DNA of 54,639 nucleotides, from NCBI GenBank assembly GCA_964596125.1, contig CAZQRP010000025.1, forward strand, positions 1-54,639. Direction: 5' to 3'. This DNA is from CAZQRP01 sp964596125. GTDB taxonomy: Bacteria > Chloroflexota > Dehalococcoidia > GIF9 > UBA5629. Of this stretch, positions 1-8,354 are shown one piece after another. The stretch's first letter is position 1, and each line of letters begins with the position of its first letter. Made by a program: the position numbers and the translations under genes. Under the pieces are notes generated by a model. The model searched no databases. It saw only the letters and a program-made list of their open reading frames with translations, and was not told the origin of the DNA.

Positions 1-37
1 TACGCCCTTTTTTCTTCTATTTGGAATTTACACAAAA

Positions 38-54
38 TAGGATACGCTATCCTA
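38..54. promoter_or_regulatory. palindrome, candidate operator
   Basis: A perfect inverted repeat, TAGGATA-CGC-TATCCTA, lies 13 bp upstream of a consensus-like -35 box at 68-73. Its placement suits an activator or repressor site for the short transcription unit that follows. No regulator gene is visible beside it, so the bound protein is unknown. It could also be a small hairpin with no regulatory role. Confidence 0.35.
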
Positions 55-67
55 CCTGTACAAGGGG

Positions 68-98
68 TTGACAAATTAAACAAGATGTGTTATATAAT
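68..98 (+). promoter_or_regulatory. sigma-70-type promoter
   Basis: TTGACA at 68-73 is followed 17 bp later by TATATAAT at 91-98, close to the housekeeping consensus. It points rightward, but no protein-coding gene on the + strand starts within the next 1.1 kb. A terminator follows at 146-171, so any transcript would be only about 65 nt long. Confidence 0.55.
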
Positions 99-104
99 AA
101 TCTA

Positions 105-171
105 CGTTAAGATTTCTAGGTTAAAGTTAAATCGTTTTTTTGCCTAAGTCCCGAAAGGGACTTTCTTTTTT
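105..171 (+). ncRNA. putative small RNA between promoter and terminator
   Basis: A promoter at 68-98 and a Rho-independent terminator at 146-171 bracket about 67 nt with no credible ORF. The unit therefore looks like a short noncoding transcript, convergent with the NYN nuclease gene that ends at 176. The 5' end is an estimate from the -10 box. I recognise no RNA family. An alternative is that the terminator ends a longer transcript entering from outside the window. Confidence 0.35.
146..171 (+). terminator. Rho-independent terminator
   Basis: A perfect 7 bp stem AAGTCCC/GGGACTT closes a GAAA tetraloop and is followed by TCTTTTTT. The T-run is on the + strand, so it ends rightward transcription. 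The leftward NYN gene would not receive a U-run from this hairpin. Confidence 0.8.
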
Positions 172-175
172 AATA

Positions 176-961
176 TTAAATTTCATAACCACATTCTTGG
201 GCTTTTGCTCTATCAAGTATAATCTCTGTAACCCTCCCTCTTTTAGGGTCATCTCTCTGTTGTCTAATTAGAATCCCTTCATCAATTAGTTCATATATGC
301 CATCTCGTTTCTCTTTTGCTGTACCTGGTATATCCTTTTTAGGATTTTGGCACCACTGGTCAATTATTTTTACAGTCCAATATTTTAATGGTGCTGGGCC
401 AGATTTAATCATATTGATAATATTATTCTTCAATAACTTCTTATCAACCGGTGGAGAAGGTTCAATCTCAATATGGTCTGAATTACCACCAGCAGCAGCG
501 ACTAGATCACTTGACACTGCACCTGGAACCCCTACTATATAAACTTCTTGACCAAATCTGTTTCGGATTAAAGTAACCAATTTTACATAGTCCCGATCAC
601 CTGCGACAATCAAGAAATTTTTCTTTTTGCCATTAATATCAGCATCAATTGCTTCCATTATTGCATCTAAAGCTAAGCACATATCGGCTGCATTCTTAAT
701 TCTTTCAACCTCTTTACCTCCACGTTTGTAAACGCTTCTTTTTACTGGCGTATTCATTCCATCTATTCCAACAACCTGCAATTGTCTATTTAATTCAGAC
801 GGATGTTCTGAAAAATCTGCATATGCTTTCATCAAAGAGGGTCTCCCATACTTTTTAGCCTTCTCCATAATTACGTTTAAATCAGGCTCTTGCCCATATA
901 GGTTAAGTAAGCTATATCGTAGATTTTCCAAATCGATAAACATAGCTGATTCTTGAGTCAT
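176..961 (-). CDS. NYN-domain (PIN-like) ribonuclease, LabA/DUF88-type
   Basis: About 261 residues. The first two thirds form an NYN domain, a PIN-like fold used by metal-dependent RNA nucleases. The acidic residues expected at the active site are visible: FIDLEN near the N-terminus, NAADM near residue 93, and GDRDYVKLV near 122. The last 80 residues are basic and look like a small winged-helix or OST-HTH-like RNA-binding module. The longer frame opens with ATG at 967, only 3 nt from GGAGG. The ATG at 961 has 9 nt spacing, so I chose it. The gene stands alone, with the AOR gene divergent to its right. The RNA target is unknown. The family call is firm; the nuclease activity is inferred from the conserved aspartates. 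Confidence 0.8.
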   Translation of the reverse strand: MTQESAMFIDLENLRYSLLNLYGQEPDLNVIMEKAKKYGRPSLMKAYADFSEHPSELNRQLQVVGIDGMNTPVKRSVYKRGGKEVERIKNAADMCLALDAIMEAIDADINGKKKNFLIVAGDRDYVKLVTLIRNRFGQEVYIVGVPGAVSSDLVAAAGGNSDHIEIEPSPPVDKKLLKNNIINMIKSGPAPLKYWTVKIIDQWCQNPKKDIPGTAKEKRDGIYELIDEGILIRQQRDDPKRGRVTEIILDRAKAQECGYEI

Positions 962-1077
962 AATCATTCCCCTCCACTATTAATCTTATGTGATTTTTAA
1001 TAATCTGATATTAACACTATGTTAGCTCTTCTGCAATAAGTACTAGGGTAGTGGGTCAGTTAATCAGTAACACATAC

Positions 1078-1106
1078 TTGACCGCAAGTATAAAAATGGA
1101 TACCAT
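1078..1106 (+). promoter_or_regulatory. possible promoter for the AOR gene
   Basis: TTGACC at 1078-1083 and TACCAT at 1101-1106 are separated by 17 bp, about 130 bp before the AOR start. The -10 match is mediocre. No other candidate in 968-1236 is better, and no hairpin or second ORF was seen in that gap. Confidence 0.3.
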
Positions 1107-1236
1107 ATGAATTTATATTTGGAAAGTCTCAAAGATATAACAGAGCCCGTGCCATATCCCAAACTGTAATGGATGGTCTAATCAGGCGTAAAAAAGTGCT
1201 TCTTCATGTTATTACAAGTAGTATTGGAGGTCAGGA

Positions 1237-3087
1237 ATGGCTAGGTATTTCGGCAAATTGCTCAGAATCAATCTCTCCACAGGCAAGATCAACACAGAGC
1301 CTGTCGATGAACAAGTGCAAATGGACTTCATAGGTGGACGTGGCTTCGGAATCAACTATCTCTATCGAGAACTGAGTCCTGGAATTGATCCACTTAGTGA
1401 GGATAATAAACTACTGCTTGCTACCGGAGTACTGGCCGGAACGTCGGCCCAATCGGTATCCAGGTGGATGGCCTGTACGAAAAGCCCATTAACCGGTGCA
1501 TTTGCTCGGGCAGTCAGTGGAGGGGACTTTGGCGCCTGGTTAAAATTTGCTGGTTATGAATTTATTATCCTGGAGGGCAAAGCAGAAAAGCCGGTCTATG
1601 TCCACTTAACCAGCGATAACTGTCGGATCCATGATGCCAGTGAAATATGGGGCAAAGACACCAAGGAAACGCAAGAATGGCTGAGTCAGCACCATGGTAA
1701 AGACACCCGGGTGGCATGCATTGGCCGGGCAGGTGAAAACCTGGTCAGGTATGCTGCCATTGTTACCGGCAGGAGGACTGCCAGCCGCTGTGGTGTTGGC
1801 ACTGTGATGGGATCTAAAAATCTGAAGGCAATATCCATCACCACACAGCGTAACTTACACCTACATGATGCCGATACTTTTAAACAACTGGTCAAACAGC
1901 AAATCGGCTTTTGCCAAGCCAACAAGCGCTTTCATAGCCATAGAGAAATGGGGACAACCGAGACACAGGACCGCACGAACAATCTTGGTATATATCCGGT
2001 CATGAATTTTCGCTACGGACAACAGAATGATCGGGAGAAAATAGCCGGCGAAGAGTATTTGAGGTTCAGGATAGGAGATTTCGGCTGCTATAGCTGTATG
2101 GCAAGGTGTGGCAAGATTCACCATGTTCCCTCTGGTCCCTACGCCAAAGCTTTAAGTGAAGGACCGGAATATGAAACTATCTGGGTGTTTACCGGCCCGA
2201 TTGACAACACCAATCTCGAGTCGACTATAGCCGCAGATCAGATGTGTGATGATCTCGGATTGGATACTATCAGCACAGGGAACTGTATCGGTTTCACCTA
2301 TGAACTTTATGAAAAGGGCATCCTTACCAAACAGGATACCGATGGGCTGGAACTCAGCTATGGGAACCACTCAGCAATGATAGCTCTCATTAAGAAGATA
2401 GCACAGCGAGAGGGCATAGGAAATTTACTTGCCGATGGTACAATGAGAGCAGCAGCCAGCATAGGCAACGGGGCCGAAGCCTATGCTATTCACGTCAAAG
2501 GAATGGAACTGCCCGGCTACGAACCACGAGGGGCAAAGTCCCAGGGTTTTAACTATGCTACCTCCAATATAGGAGCCAGCCATTGTTATGGATATGCGGG
2601 TCAGGAAGTTTTCGGTAACGTCATACCCAGAGAGGTCAACCGCTTTTCCGAAGAGGAAAATGCGGATATAGTAGTTTACAATCAGAACATGACCGCTATG
2701 AGCGAAGTAGGCATCGTCTGCGGTTTCGCCAGGGGATGGGGATGGTACAATGACCTGTTTAGCAAGATGCTTTTTACTGCCACCGGAATCGACCAGTTTG
2801 CCGATTACGACTACGTGTGGAAGGTAGGAGAAAGGATTGTTAACATGGAACGAGCATTTAATGTGCGCGAGGGCTTTCGGCGTACACATGATACTCTTCC
2901 ACAGAGGATGCTCAGAGAACCACTCCATACCCGAGGTGCTCCGGGAGAAGGTGAGATTGTGCGGTCCCTGGACAAGTTTCTAGACCAATACTATCTGACT
3001 CGAGGATGGACAACCCAGGGTATACCTAGTCCCCAAAAACTGAATGAGTTGAACCTTAACTATGTTCTGAAAGACATGCCTGATTAA
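1237..3087 (+). CDS. aor: aldehyde:ferredoxin oxidoreductase (tungsten-type)
   Basis: The 616-residue protein has full AOR-family length. AOR enzymes oxidise aldehydes to acids with ferredoxin using a tungstopterin and one [4Fe-4S] cluster in the cytoplasm. Seen directly: the N-terminal FGKLLRINLSTG strand, the GGRGFGINYLY cofactor loop, and a CYSCMARC cluster motif near residue 283. A further cysteine in GIVCGF near residue 495 fits as the fourth ligand. The ATG follows GGAGGT by 5 nt. It is monocistronic, upstream of the TPP-controlled thiC operon. The benzoyl-CoA reductase subunit BamB belongs to the same superfamily, but the N-terminus here matches ordinary AOR and no BamC partner is adjacent. 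The natural aldehyde is unknown. Confidence 0.88.
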   Translation: MARYFGKLLRINLSTGKINTEPVDEQVQMDFIGGRGFGINYLYRELSPGIDPLSEDNKLLLATGVLAGTSAQSVSRWMACTKSPLTGAFARAVSGGDFGAWLKFAGYEFIILEGKAEKPVYVHLTSDNCRIHDASEIWGKDTKETQEWLSQHHGKDTRVACIGRAGENLVRYAAIVTGRRTASRCGVGTVMGSKNLKAISITTQRNLHLHDADTFKQLVKQQIGFCQANKRFHSHREMGTTETQDRTNNLGIYPVMNFRYGQQNDREKIAGEEYLRFRIGDFGCYSCMARCGKIHHVPSGPYAKALSEGPEYETIWVFTGPIDNTNLESTIAADQMCDDLGLDTISTGNCIGFTYELYEKGILTKQDTDGLELSYGNHSAMIALIKKIAQREGIGNLLADGTMRAAASIGNGAEAYAIHVKGMELPGYEPRGAKSQGFNYATSNIGASHCYGYAGQEVFGNVIPREVNRFSEEENADIVVYNQNMTAMSEVGIVCGFARGWGWYNDLFSKMLFTATGIDQFADYDYVWKVGERIVNMERAFNVREGFRRTHDTLPQRMLREPLHTRGAPGEGEIVRSLDKFLDQYYLTRGWTTQGIPSPQKLNELNLNYVLKDMPD

Positions 3088-3229
3088 ACCAGGTCCTATA
3101 TTGGCCAGACGAAAGTTTACAGTAAAATCCCGGTGTGGTTTTTCTCAGGATATAGAGCGTATCTAATTTGCATTGATTATTTGTCATCCTCTATTCTCTT
3201 ATGATATATTGGTTACTATAATATAGTTA

Positions 3230-3328
3230 ACCGCTAGGGGTGCTCAGGCATAGACCTGAGACTGAGACTCCGCCAGATCGGAGAACCCTCGGAACCTGAT
3301 CTTGGTAATTCGAGCGTAGGGAAGCGGT
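3230..3328 (+). promoter_or_regulatory. TPP riboswitch (THI element)
   Basis: The aptamer shows the conserved blocks in order: GGGGTGCTC, CTGAGACT, ACCCTCGGAACCTGATC, and GCGTAGGGAAGC. The closing P1 helix pairs ACCGCT at 3230-3235 with AGCGGT at 3323-3328. It lies directly before thiC, the usual partner. A promoter is likely just upstream, where TATATT at 3205 and TATAAT at 3217 are both candidates. High thiamine pyrophosphate should switch off the downstream operon. Confidence 0.95.
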
Positions 3329-3332
3329 ATCG

Positions 3333-3375
3333 AACCAAGGGTTCAATGCTATCTAGCGAGGCTCTTGGTTTTTTT
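3333..3375 (+). terminator. riboswitch expression-platform terminator
   Basis: AACCAAG at 3333-3339 pairs with CTTGGTT at 3364-3370 and is followed by an uninterrupted T-run. It sits 4 nt after the TPP aptamer, so ligand binding likely favours transcription termination before thiC. This places the real thiC start after the hairpin. Confidence 0.85.
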
Positions 3376-3390
3376 GTTTTGGAGGGTGAA

Positions 3391-4686
3391 ATGACTCAAC
3401 TGGAATTTGCAAAGCAAGGTATCGTAACACCTCAAATAAAACAGGTCGTACGACAGGAAAATATTGTTGAAGAGGTTATCTTACAATATATAGCTGATGG
3501 CAAAATTGTTGTTCCGGCGAATATCAATCATGTTAACCTCGTTCCCTGCGGCATAGGTAAAGGTCTTACCATAAAGGTTAACGCAAACCTTGGCACGTCG
3601 TCTGACTATGGGACTATTGACAGCGAGCTGGAAAAGCTTCATACAGCCATTAATTTCGGTGCCAGCGCAGTTATGGATTTGAGTACAGGAGGGAATATTA
3701 CCGATATCCGTCGAGCGATTATTGCTGCAAGTACCGTGCCTGTTGGTACCGTACCTATATATCAGGTTGGGATCGAGGCTATCGAACGGTATGGTGCAAT
3801 AGTAAACATGGACATCGATGAAATTTTTAATGTTATCGAGAAGCAAGCCGAAGATGGTGTTGATTTCATGACTCTACACTGCGGCGTTACTCAGGCAGCG
3901 ATTGCCCGGCTGAAACGTCAGCGCAGACTAACGGACGTAGTATCTCGTGGCGGCGCCTTTCTGATTGCCTGGATGCTGCATAACGATAGAGAAAACCCCC
4001 TCTATGAATATTATAATCGCCTTCTTGATGTGGCACGCAAGTTTGATATAACACTCAGTCTAGGTGATGGTATGCGTCCGGGAAGTCTGGCTGATGCAAC
4101 TGACCGGGCCCAAGTTGAAGAATTGATTATCCTTGGTGAACTGGTAGAACAAGCTTGGGAAGCTGGCGTTCAAGTAATGGTAGAAGGCCCAGGACATATA
4201 CCACTAGACCAAATCGCTACTAATATTCAGTTAGAAAAGAGTCTTTGTCATGGAGCACCTTTTTATGTTCTTGGCCCCCTGGTAACCGATATTGCTGCAG
4301 GTTATGACCATATAACAGGGGCCATTGGCGGTGCTATTGCGGGCTTCGCCGGAGCTGATTTTCTGTGCTATGTTACCCCGGCAGAGCACCTCTCACTTCC
4401 TGATACCGATGATGTAAAAGTGGGAGTTATAGCATCACGTATCGCCGCTCATGCTGCTGATATTGCCAGAAACGTAAAACTGTCGGGCGAATGGGATAGA
4501 AAAATGTCAATTGCCAGAAAAAACCTGGACTGGGAAACCCAGACTGAGCTATCGCTTGACCCGGAAAAAGTCAGGAAGGTACATGGTAAATATACTACCC
4601 GTGGTCCAGCTTGTAGTATGTGCGGTGATTATTGTGCAATGGCACTGGTAGAGAAATACCTGGGGATTTCAGCAACAAGGTGCTAA
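3391..4686 (+). CDS. thiC: phosphomethylpyrimidine synthase ThiC
   Basis: ThiC is a radical-SAM enzyme that turns aminoimidazole ribotide into hydroxymethylpyrimidine phosphate for thiamine synthesis. The 431-residue protein is the short form without the long N-terminal domain of enterobacterial ThiC. The C-terminal cluster motif CSMCGDYC is visible (CX2CX3C, one residue shorter than the CX4C spacing of E. coli). VEGPGHIPLDQI and VLGPLVTDIA are family blocks. An ATG at 3346 opens the same frame but lies inside the terminator hairpin. The ATG at 3391 follows GGAGGGTGAA and is the supported start. It leads a packed operon with cinA, speD, speB and an M50 protease gene, controlled by the upstream TPP riboswitch. 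Confidence 0.95.
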   Translation: MTQLEFAKQGIVTPQIKQVVRQENIVEEVILQYIADGKIVVPANINHVNLVPCGIGKGLTIKVNANLGTSSDYGTIDSELEKLHTAINFGASAVMDLSTGGNITDIRRAIIAASTVPVGTVPIYQVGIEAIERYGAIVNMDIDEIFNVIEKQAEDGVDFMTLHCGVTQAAIARLKRQRRLTDVVSRGGAFLIAWMLHNDRENPLYEYYNRLLDVARKFDITLSLGDGMRPGSLADATDRAQVEELIILGELVEQAWEAGVQVMVEGPGHIPLDQIATNIQLEKSLCHGAPFYVLGPLVTDIAAGYDHITGAIGGAIAGFAGADFLCYVTPAEHLSLPDTDDVKVGVIASRIAAHAADIARNVKLSGEWDRKMSIARKNLDWETQTELSLDPEKVRKVHGKYTTRGPACSMCGDYCAMALVEKYLGISATRC

Positions 4687-4706
4687 TTCCGGAGTAACAG
4701 CCAGCA

Positions 4707-5957
4707 ATGAAAGCAGAGATTATCTCTATTGGTACTGAACTTCTTCTGGGAGAAATTACGAATACCAATGCCACCTTCCTTGCCAGTCAGCTACCCTCAC
4801 TGGGGATCGATCTCCACCACATATCTACAGTCGGAGACAATCAACAGAGGCTTGTGAGTACTCTCGAGCAAGCCTGGCAAAGATCAGACCTTATTATTAC
4901 TACAGGCGGCCTGGGCCCTACCCAAGATGATATTACCCGTGAAGCTATCGCAGAATTGCTTCATGAAGAGATTACGATTGACTCAGCCCTGGTCAAGAAC
5001 TTACAGGAGCTCTTTTGTTTTCGCAGATTAGAGATGCCACCAAGTAACATCAAGCAGGCATCGATAATTCCCTCTGTACAGATAATCCCAAATCCCAGAG
5101 GCACAGCACCTGGCTGGCAAATTGAAAGGGACGGCCGATTAATCGTTGCTATGCCTGGACCACCGCGTGAGATGCAATTTATGTGGTCGAACGAGATAGT
5201 ACCCAAACTGAAACAGAAAGTCAGGTCAAGTGTCATTGTGTCAAAAACTTTAAAAATTTTCGGTGTAGGAGAAGCTAAAGTAGATGAACTGGTAAGTCCC
5301 TTTCTCTCAACCAGCAATCCAACATTAGCTACCTACGCTAAGTCTGATGGGATTCACCTGCGCATTACAGCCAAGGCTCGCCACAGAGGAGAGACAGAAG
5401 CTTTGATTGCCCAACGAGAAGCCGAGATCAGGACCGTCCTTAATGGTTACATCTGGGGGACAGATTCTGAGACACTGGAGAGCGCTGTTGGAGAGCTACT
5501 TGCCGCCAGGGGACTAAGTCTAGCCGTAATGGAATCAGACACTGGAGGTCTTCTAACCAATATCATTACTAACATTCCAGAAAGCCTAATTTATTTCAAG
5601 GGGGGCTTGATTGCATATTCCAATGAAGCTAAAATAGCCTTCGGCATTAATGGAGAGATTATTTCCCGCTACGGCGCTATCAGTGTTGAGATGGCTGAGG
5701 CCATGGCATCAATTGCTCGAAAGAAGCTGGGGGCTGATATCGGCATTGGTATTGCTGGAGTTATGGGTACAACTAAGGTCCAGGACAAACCAATCGGCAG
5801 CGTATTCATCGGTATAGATGATAGAGAAACCATATACAGATTTGTTCAAAATTTTCCAGGCCAACATATTCAGATAAAGCAAAGGGCCATCACGTCGGCA
5901 CTCTTCGAGCTAAGGAAAATCTTGATTTATGGAGGAACTCATGCACCTCATAATTGA
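4707..5957 (+). CDS. cinA: CinA-like protein (MoCF-like domain plus NMN deamidase domain)
   Basis: The 416-residue protein has the two-domain CinA layout. Residues 1-170 are a molybdopterin-binding-like domain with GTELLLGEITNTN and TTGGLGPTQDD. Residues 255-410 are the CinA/PncC domain, which in characterised members deamidates nicotinamide mononucleotide. In that domain the catalytic serine sits in ESDTGG, where the usual sequence is ESCTGG. The catalytic tyrosine and lysine are present in AYSNEAK. The GIAGP loop reads GIAGV. The gene follows thiC by 20 bp and its end overlaps the speD start. The family call is secure. NMN deamidase activity is probable but the altered ESCTGG residue leaves some doubt. 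Confidence 0.9.
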   Translation: MKAEIISIGTELLLGEITNTNATFLASQLPSLGIDLHHISTVGDNQQRLVSTLEQAWQRSDLIITTGGLGPTQDDITREAIAELLHEEITIDSALVKNLQELFCFRRLEMPPSNIKQASIIPSVQIIPNPRGTAPGWQIERDGRLIVAMPGPPREMQFMWSNEIVPKLKQKVRSSVIVSKTLKIFGVGEAKVDELVSPFLSTSNPTLATYAKSDGIHLRITAKARHRGETEALIAQREAEIRTVLNGYIWGTDSETLESAVGELLAARGLSLAVMESDTGGLLTNIITNIPESLIYFKGGLIAYSNEAKIAFGINGEIISRYGAISVEMAEAMASIARKKLGADIGIGIAGVMGTTKVQDKPIGSVFIGIDDRETIYRFVQNFPGQHIQIKQRAITSALFELRKILIYGGTHAPHN

Positions 5958-6336
5958 CGGTTATGGAAGTGATTCAAAAATCCTGCAGGACGAGGACTTT
6001 CTTCGCCAATTGCTCGACTCATTTCCTTCCCTAATCGGAATGACTAAGATTTCCGATCCTTTTGTATTTAAGTATGTTGGGGATGAACCTGATGAATGGG
6101 GTATCTCTGGATTTGTTTTCATCGCCGAAAGCCATATTAGTATCCATACCTTTGTTGAGCGATTTTATGTTAACATTGACGTCTTCTCATGCCGAGATTT
6201 CGATACAGAGCAGGCCATTAAGCATTTTAAAGAAAAATTTATGCTAACCAAATTCAAAAGTTATCTAATAAACAGGGACTGGAATAGTAGGGACATGGCA
6301 GAAGCTAACAAGATAACTCAGCTTAACTCGATATGA
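5941..6336 (+). CDS. speD: S-adenosylmethionine decarboxylase proenzyme
   Basis: This small AdoMet decarboxylase makes decarboxylated SAM, the aminopropyl donor for polyamines. The proenzyme cleaves itself to form a pyruvoyl group. From the chosen start, the cleavage site is Glu63-Ser64 within AESHISIHTF, followed by His69 and Cys84 in DVFSCRDFD. These match the Ser63, His68 and Cys83 arrangement known for the short bacterial class. An upstream ATG at 5929 is in frame, but GGAGG at 5931-5935 lies inside it. ATG 5941 is therefore the better start, giving 131 residues. It overlaps the end of cinA by 17 nt and speB by 4 nt, implying translational coupling. Confidence 0.93.
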   Translation: MHLIIDGYGSDSKILQDEDFLRQLLDSFPSLIGMTKISDPFVFKYVGDEPDEWGISGFVFIAESHISIHTFVERFYVNIDVFSCRDFDTEQAIKHFKEKFMLTKFKSYLINRDWNSRDMAEANKITQLNSI

Positions 6337-7214
6337 AAAACATAGAAAATTTTTTTTCTCCACCTCATAATTTTGCTGGTTTGTCATCCCCCTATACCGA
6401 TTTGGAAACTGCTAAGGTCGCAATCTTACCTGTTCCTTATGATAGCACTGCTGAGTGGCACTGTGGTACACGTGAAGGCCCACGCGCCATTATTGATTCC
6501 TCACAATACCTTGAATTATATGACCTGGAACTCGGTCAAGAGATACACAAAGTAGGAATTCATACGCTACCCGCGATACAGCCTGTATTAAGCAGTCCCG
6601 AGGAAATGGTCCAACGGGTCTACCAGGTAGCTAAAGAATTGATCCAAAGAGCTAAGTTGGTGGTAATGTTGGGTGGAGAGCATTCGCTCAGTCTGGGATT
6701 GGTTAGAGCTTTTAAAGAAAAATATAATGATCTCTGTGTGTTGCAGTTGGATGCCCATGCCGACCTTCGCAACGAATATTCCGGGACAAAATATAGTCAT
6801 GCCTGTACTATGCGGCGTATTCTTGAGCACTGCCCTATCACTCAAGTTGGAATACGTAGCCTGAGCTTGGAAGAGCAACAATTTCTAAGTCAGAACAAGA
6901 TGCAGCCATTCTATGGCTCAATGCTAAATTCAAATTCAGCATTTCTACAGCAGATTATAGATTCGCTGACTGATAATGTCTATGTAACCATCGATCTGGA
7001 TGTTTTCGATCCCTCAATTATGCAGGCAGTTGGCACTCCTGAACCCGATGGTATGCAATGGACCGATGTCTTACATTTATTAAAGTTAGTCACGGCACAA
7101 AAGCATGTCGTTAGTTTCGACCTGATGGAGCTGTGTCCCAGCATGGGGACCGACTCTTGCACTTTTTTGGCAGCCAAACTAACATATAAGCTTATAGGTT
7201 ACATTACGCAATAA
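6333..7214 (+). CDS. speB: agmatinase-family ureohydrolase
   Basis: The 293-residue arginase/agmatinase-family enzyme should use a binuclear manganese centre to release urea from a guanidino substrate. Metal-ligand motifs are all present: GGEHSLS, LDAHADLR, and TIDLDVFDPS. Its ATG overlaps the speD stop as ATGA, with no strong ribosome site of its own, so it depends on speD translation. With SpeD beside it and no spermidine synthase in the window, two routes fit: agmatine to putrescine, or N1-aminopropylagmatine to spermidine as described in some thermophiles. The family is certain; the exact substrate is inferred. Confidence 0.9.
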   Translation: MKNIENFFSPPHNFAGLSSPYTDLETAKVAILPVPYDSTAEWHCGTREGPRAIIDSSQYLELYDLELGQEIHKVGIHTLPAIQPVLSSPEEMVQRVYQVAKELIQRAKLVVMLGGEHSLSLGLVRAFKEKYNDLCVLQLDAHADLRNEYSGTKYSHACTMRRILEHCPITQVGIRSLSLEEQQFLSQNKMQPFYGSMLNSNSAFLQQIIDSLTDNVYVTIDLDVFDPSIMQAVGTPEPDGMQWTDVLHLLKLVTAQKHVVSFDLMELCPSMGTDSCTFLAAKLTYKLIGYITQ

Positions 7215-7223
7215 GAAACAAAA

Positions 7224-8354
7224 ATGAGAAGCAGCCTAAGTCTAGGTAAGATTTTTGGCATACCGGTGCGGCTGCACTTTACCTGGTTTTTTATCTTTAT
7301 TCTGATTACCGCTTCACTAATAGCCTATTTGCCCGTGCCGGGGACATATGTGTTATGGTACCGGATCATTTTCGGAATAATAGCCAGTCTGCTCTTCTTT
7401 ATCTCAATACTTGCCCATGAGCTGGCCCATAGTCTGGTAGCCATCAAAAATAATATTCCCGTAAAAGGAATCACCCTTTTTGTCTTCGGTGGCGTATCCC
7501 ATATCACTAAGGAGGCAAGTCGCCCGACCATTGAAATACTAACAGCCATAATTGGCCCACTGGTCAGTGTGGCAATAGCTGGTATGTTCCTCGGAGTCTA
7601 CCTTTTATTAACAGAGGTAAATGCAGTACTGGCTACTGTAGCACAATGGTTAGCCTATATTAATACATTAATGGCTATGTTCAACCTGATTCCCGGTTTT
7701 CCGCTGGATGGCGGCAGAGTATTTCGTTCACTTATCTGGTTAAATACTGGTGACTATATCAAGGCAACACGCATTGCGACAATATCGGGTCGAATTATCG
7801 GCTATATTTTCATCGCTGGTGGAATCATAACAATGTTCATTCTGTTACGCCAAGATAACGATGCATGGTTTGCCGGACTGTGGCTAGCTTTTATAGGATG
7901 GTTTCTGGAAACCTCGGCTACAATCAGCTATCGCGATGCATTATTACGTGATGCGCTCTCTGGCTTAACTATTAGAGATATTATGAGTGCAGACTTCCCC
8001 GTCATCTCCCATGGGATTACTCTTAATGAGCTGGTCCAGAACCACATGTTGCCCACCGGACACCGCTGGTTCGTTGTAGCCACGGATGGCAAGCTGGAAG
8101 GGATTACAACCATACAAGATATAAAAAAAGTACCCAGAAACCGCTGGAGTACTACCTCAATAAAAGAAATAATGACCCCAAGCAAAACATTAATTACAGC
8201 CAATCCTGACCAGGATGCCTTGAGTCTACTTGAAACAATAGTGGAAAGAAATATCAATCAGGTCCCGGTCATAGAAGAAGGAAAGGTAATCGGCACGATA
8301 GCTCAGGACAGCTTAATGCGCCTTCCACAAATCCGCTCTGATCTTAAACTGTAA
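7224..8354 (+). CDS. site-2-type M50 metalloprotease with CBS domains
   Basis: The 376-residue intramembrane zinc protease has about six hydrophobic segments. HELAH near residue 65 and NLIPGFPLDGGR near residue 153 supply the zinc ligands. After the membrane part, residues 245-370 form a CBS pair (TIRDIMS and SIKEIMT repeats), typical of the SpoIVFB-like/Rip3 subgroup that may sense nucleotides. Family members cut membrane-bound anti-sigma factors or other signalling proteins. It is the last gene of the thiC operon, 9 nt after speB, and no terminator is evident after it. The substrate is unknown. Confidence 0.9.
   Translation: MRSSLSLGKIFGIPVRLHFTWFFIFILITASLIAYLPVPGTYVLWYRIIFGIIASLLFFISILAHELAHSLVAIKNNIPVKGITLFVFGGVSHITKEASRPTIEILTAIIGPLVSVAIAGMFLGVYLLLTEVNAVLATVAQWLAYINTLMAMFNLIPGFPLDGGRVFRSLIWLNTGDYIKATRIATISGRIIGYIFIAGGIITMFILLRQDNDAWFAGLWLAFIGWFLETSATISYRDALLRDALSGLTIRDIMSADFPVISHGITLNELVQNHMLPTGHRWFVVATDGKLEGITTIQDIKKVPRNRWSTTSIKEIMTPSKTLITANPDQDALSLLETIVERNINQVPVIEEGKVIGTIAQDSLMRLPQIRSDLKL

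Noticed and set aside
2425..2928. 167-codon frame antisense to the AOR gene
   Set aside because: Shadow of the coding strand; no ribosome site and no recognisable motif.
1237..3087. Benzoyl-CoA reductase BamB
   Set aside because: Sequence blocks fit ordinary AOR, and no BamC-like electron-transfer subunit is adjacent.
3346..3390. Upstream ATG giving a 15-residue longer ThiC
   Set aside because: It lies within the riboswitch terminator hairpin; ATG 3391 has GGAGGG at proper spacing.
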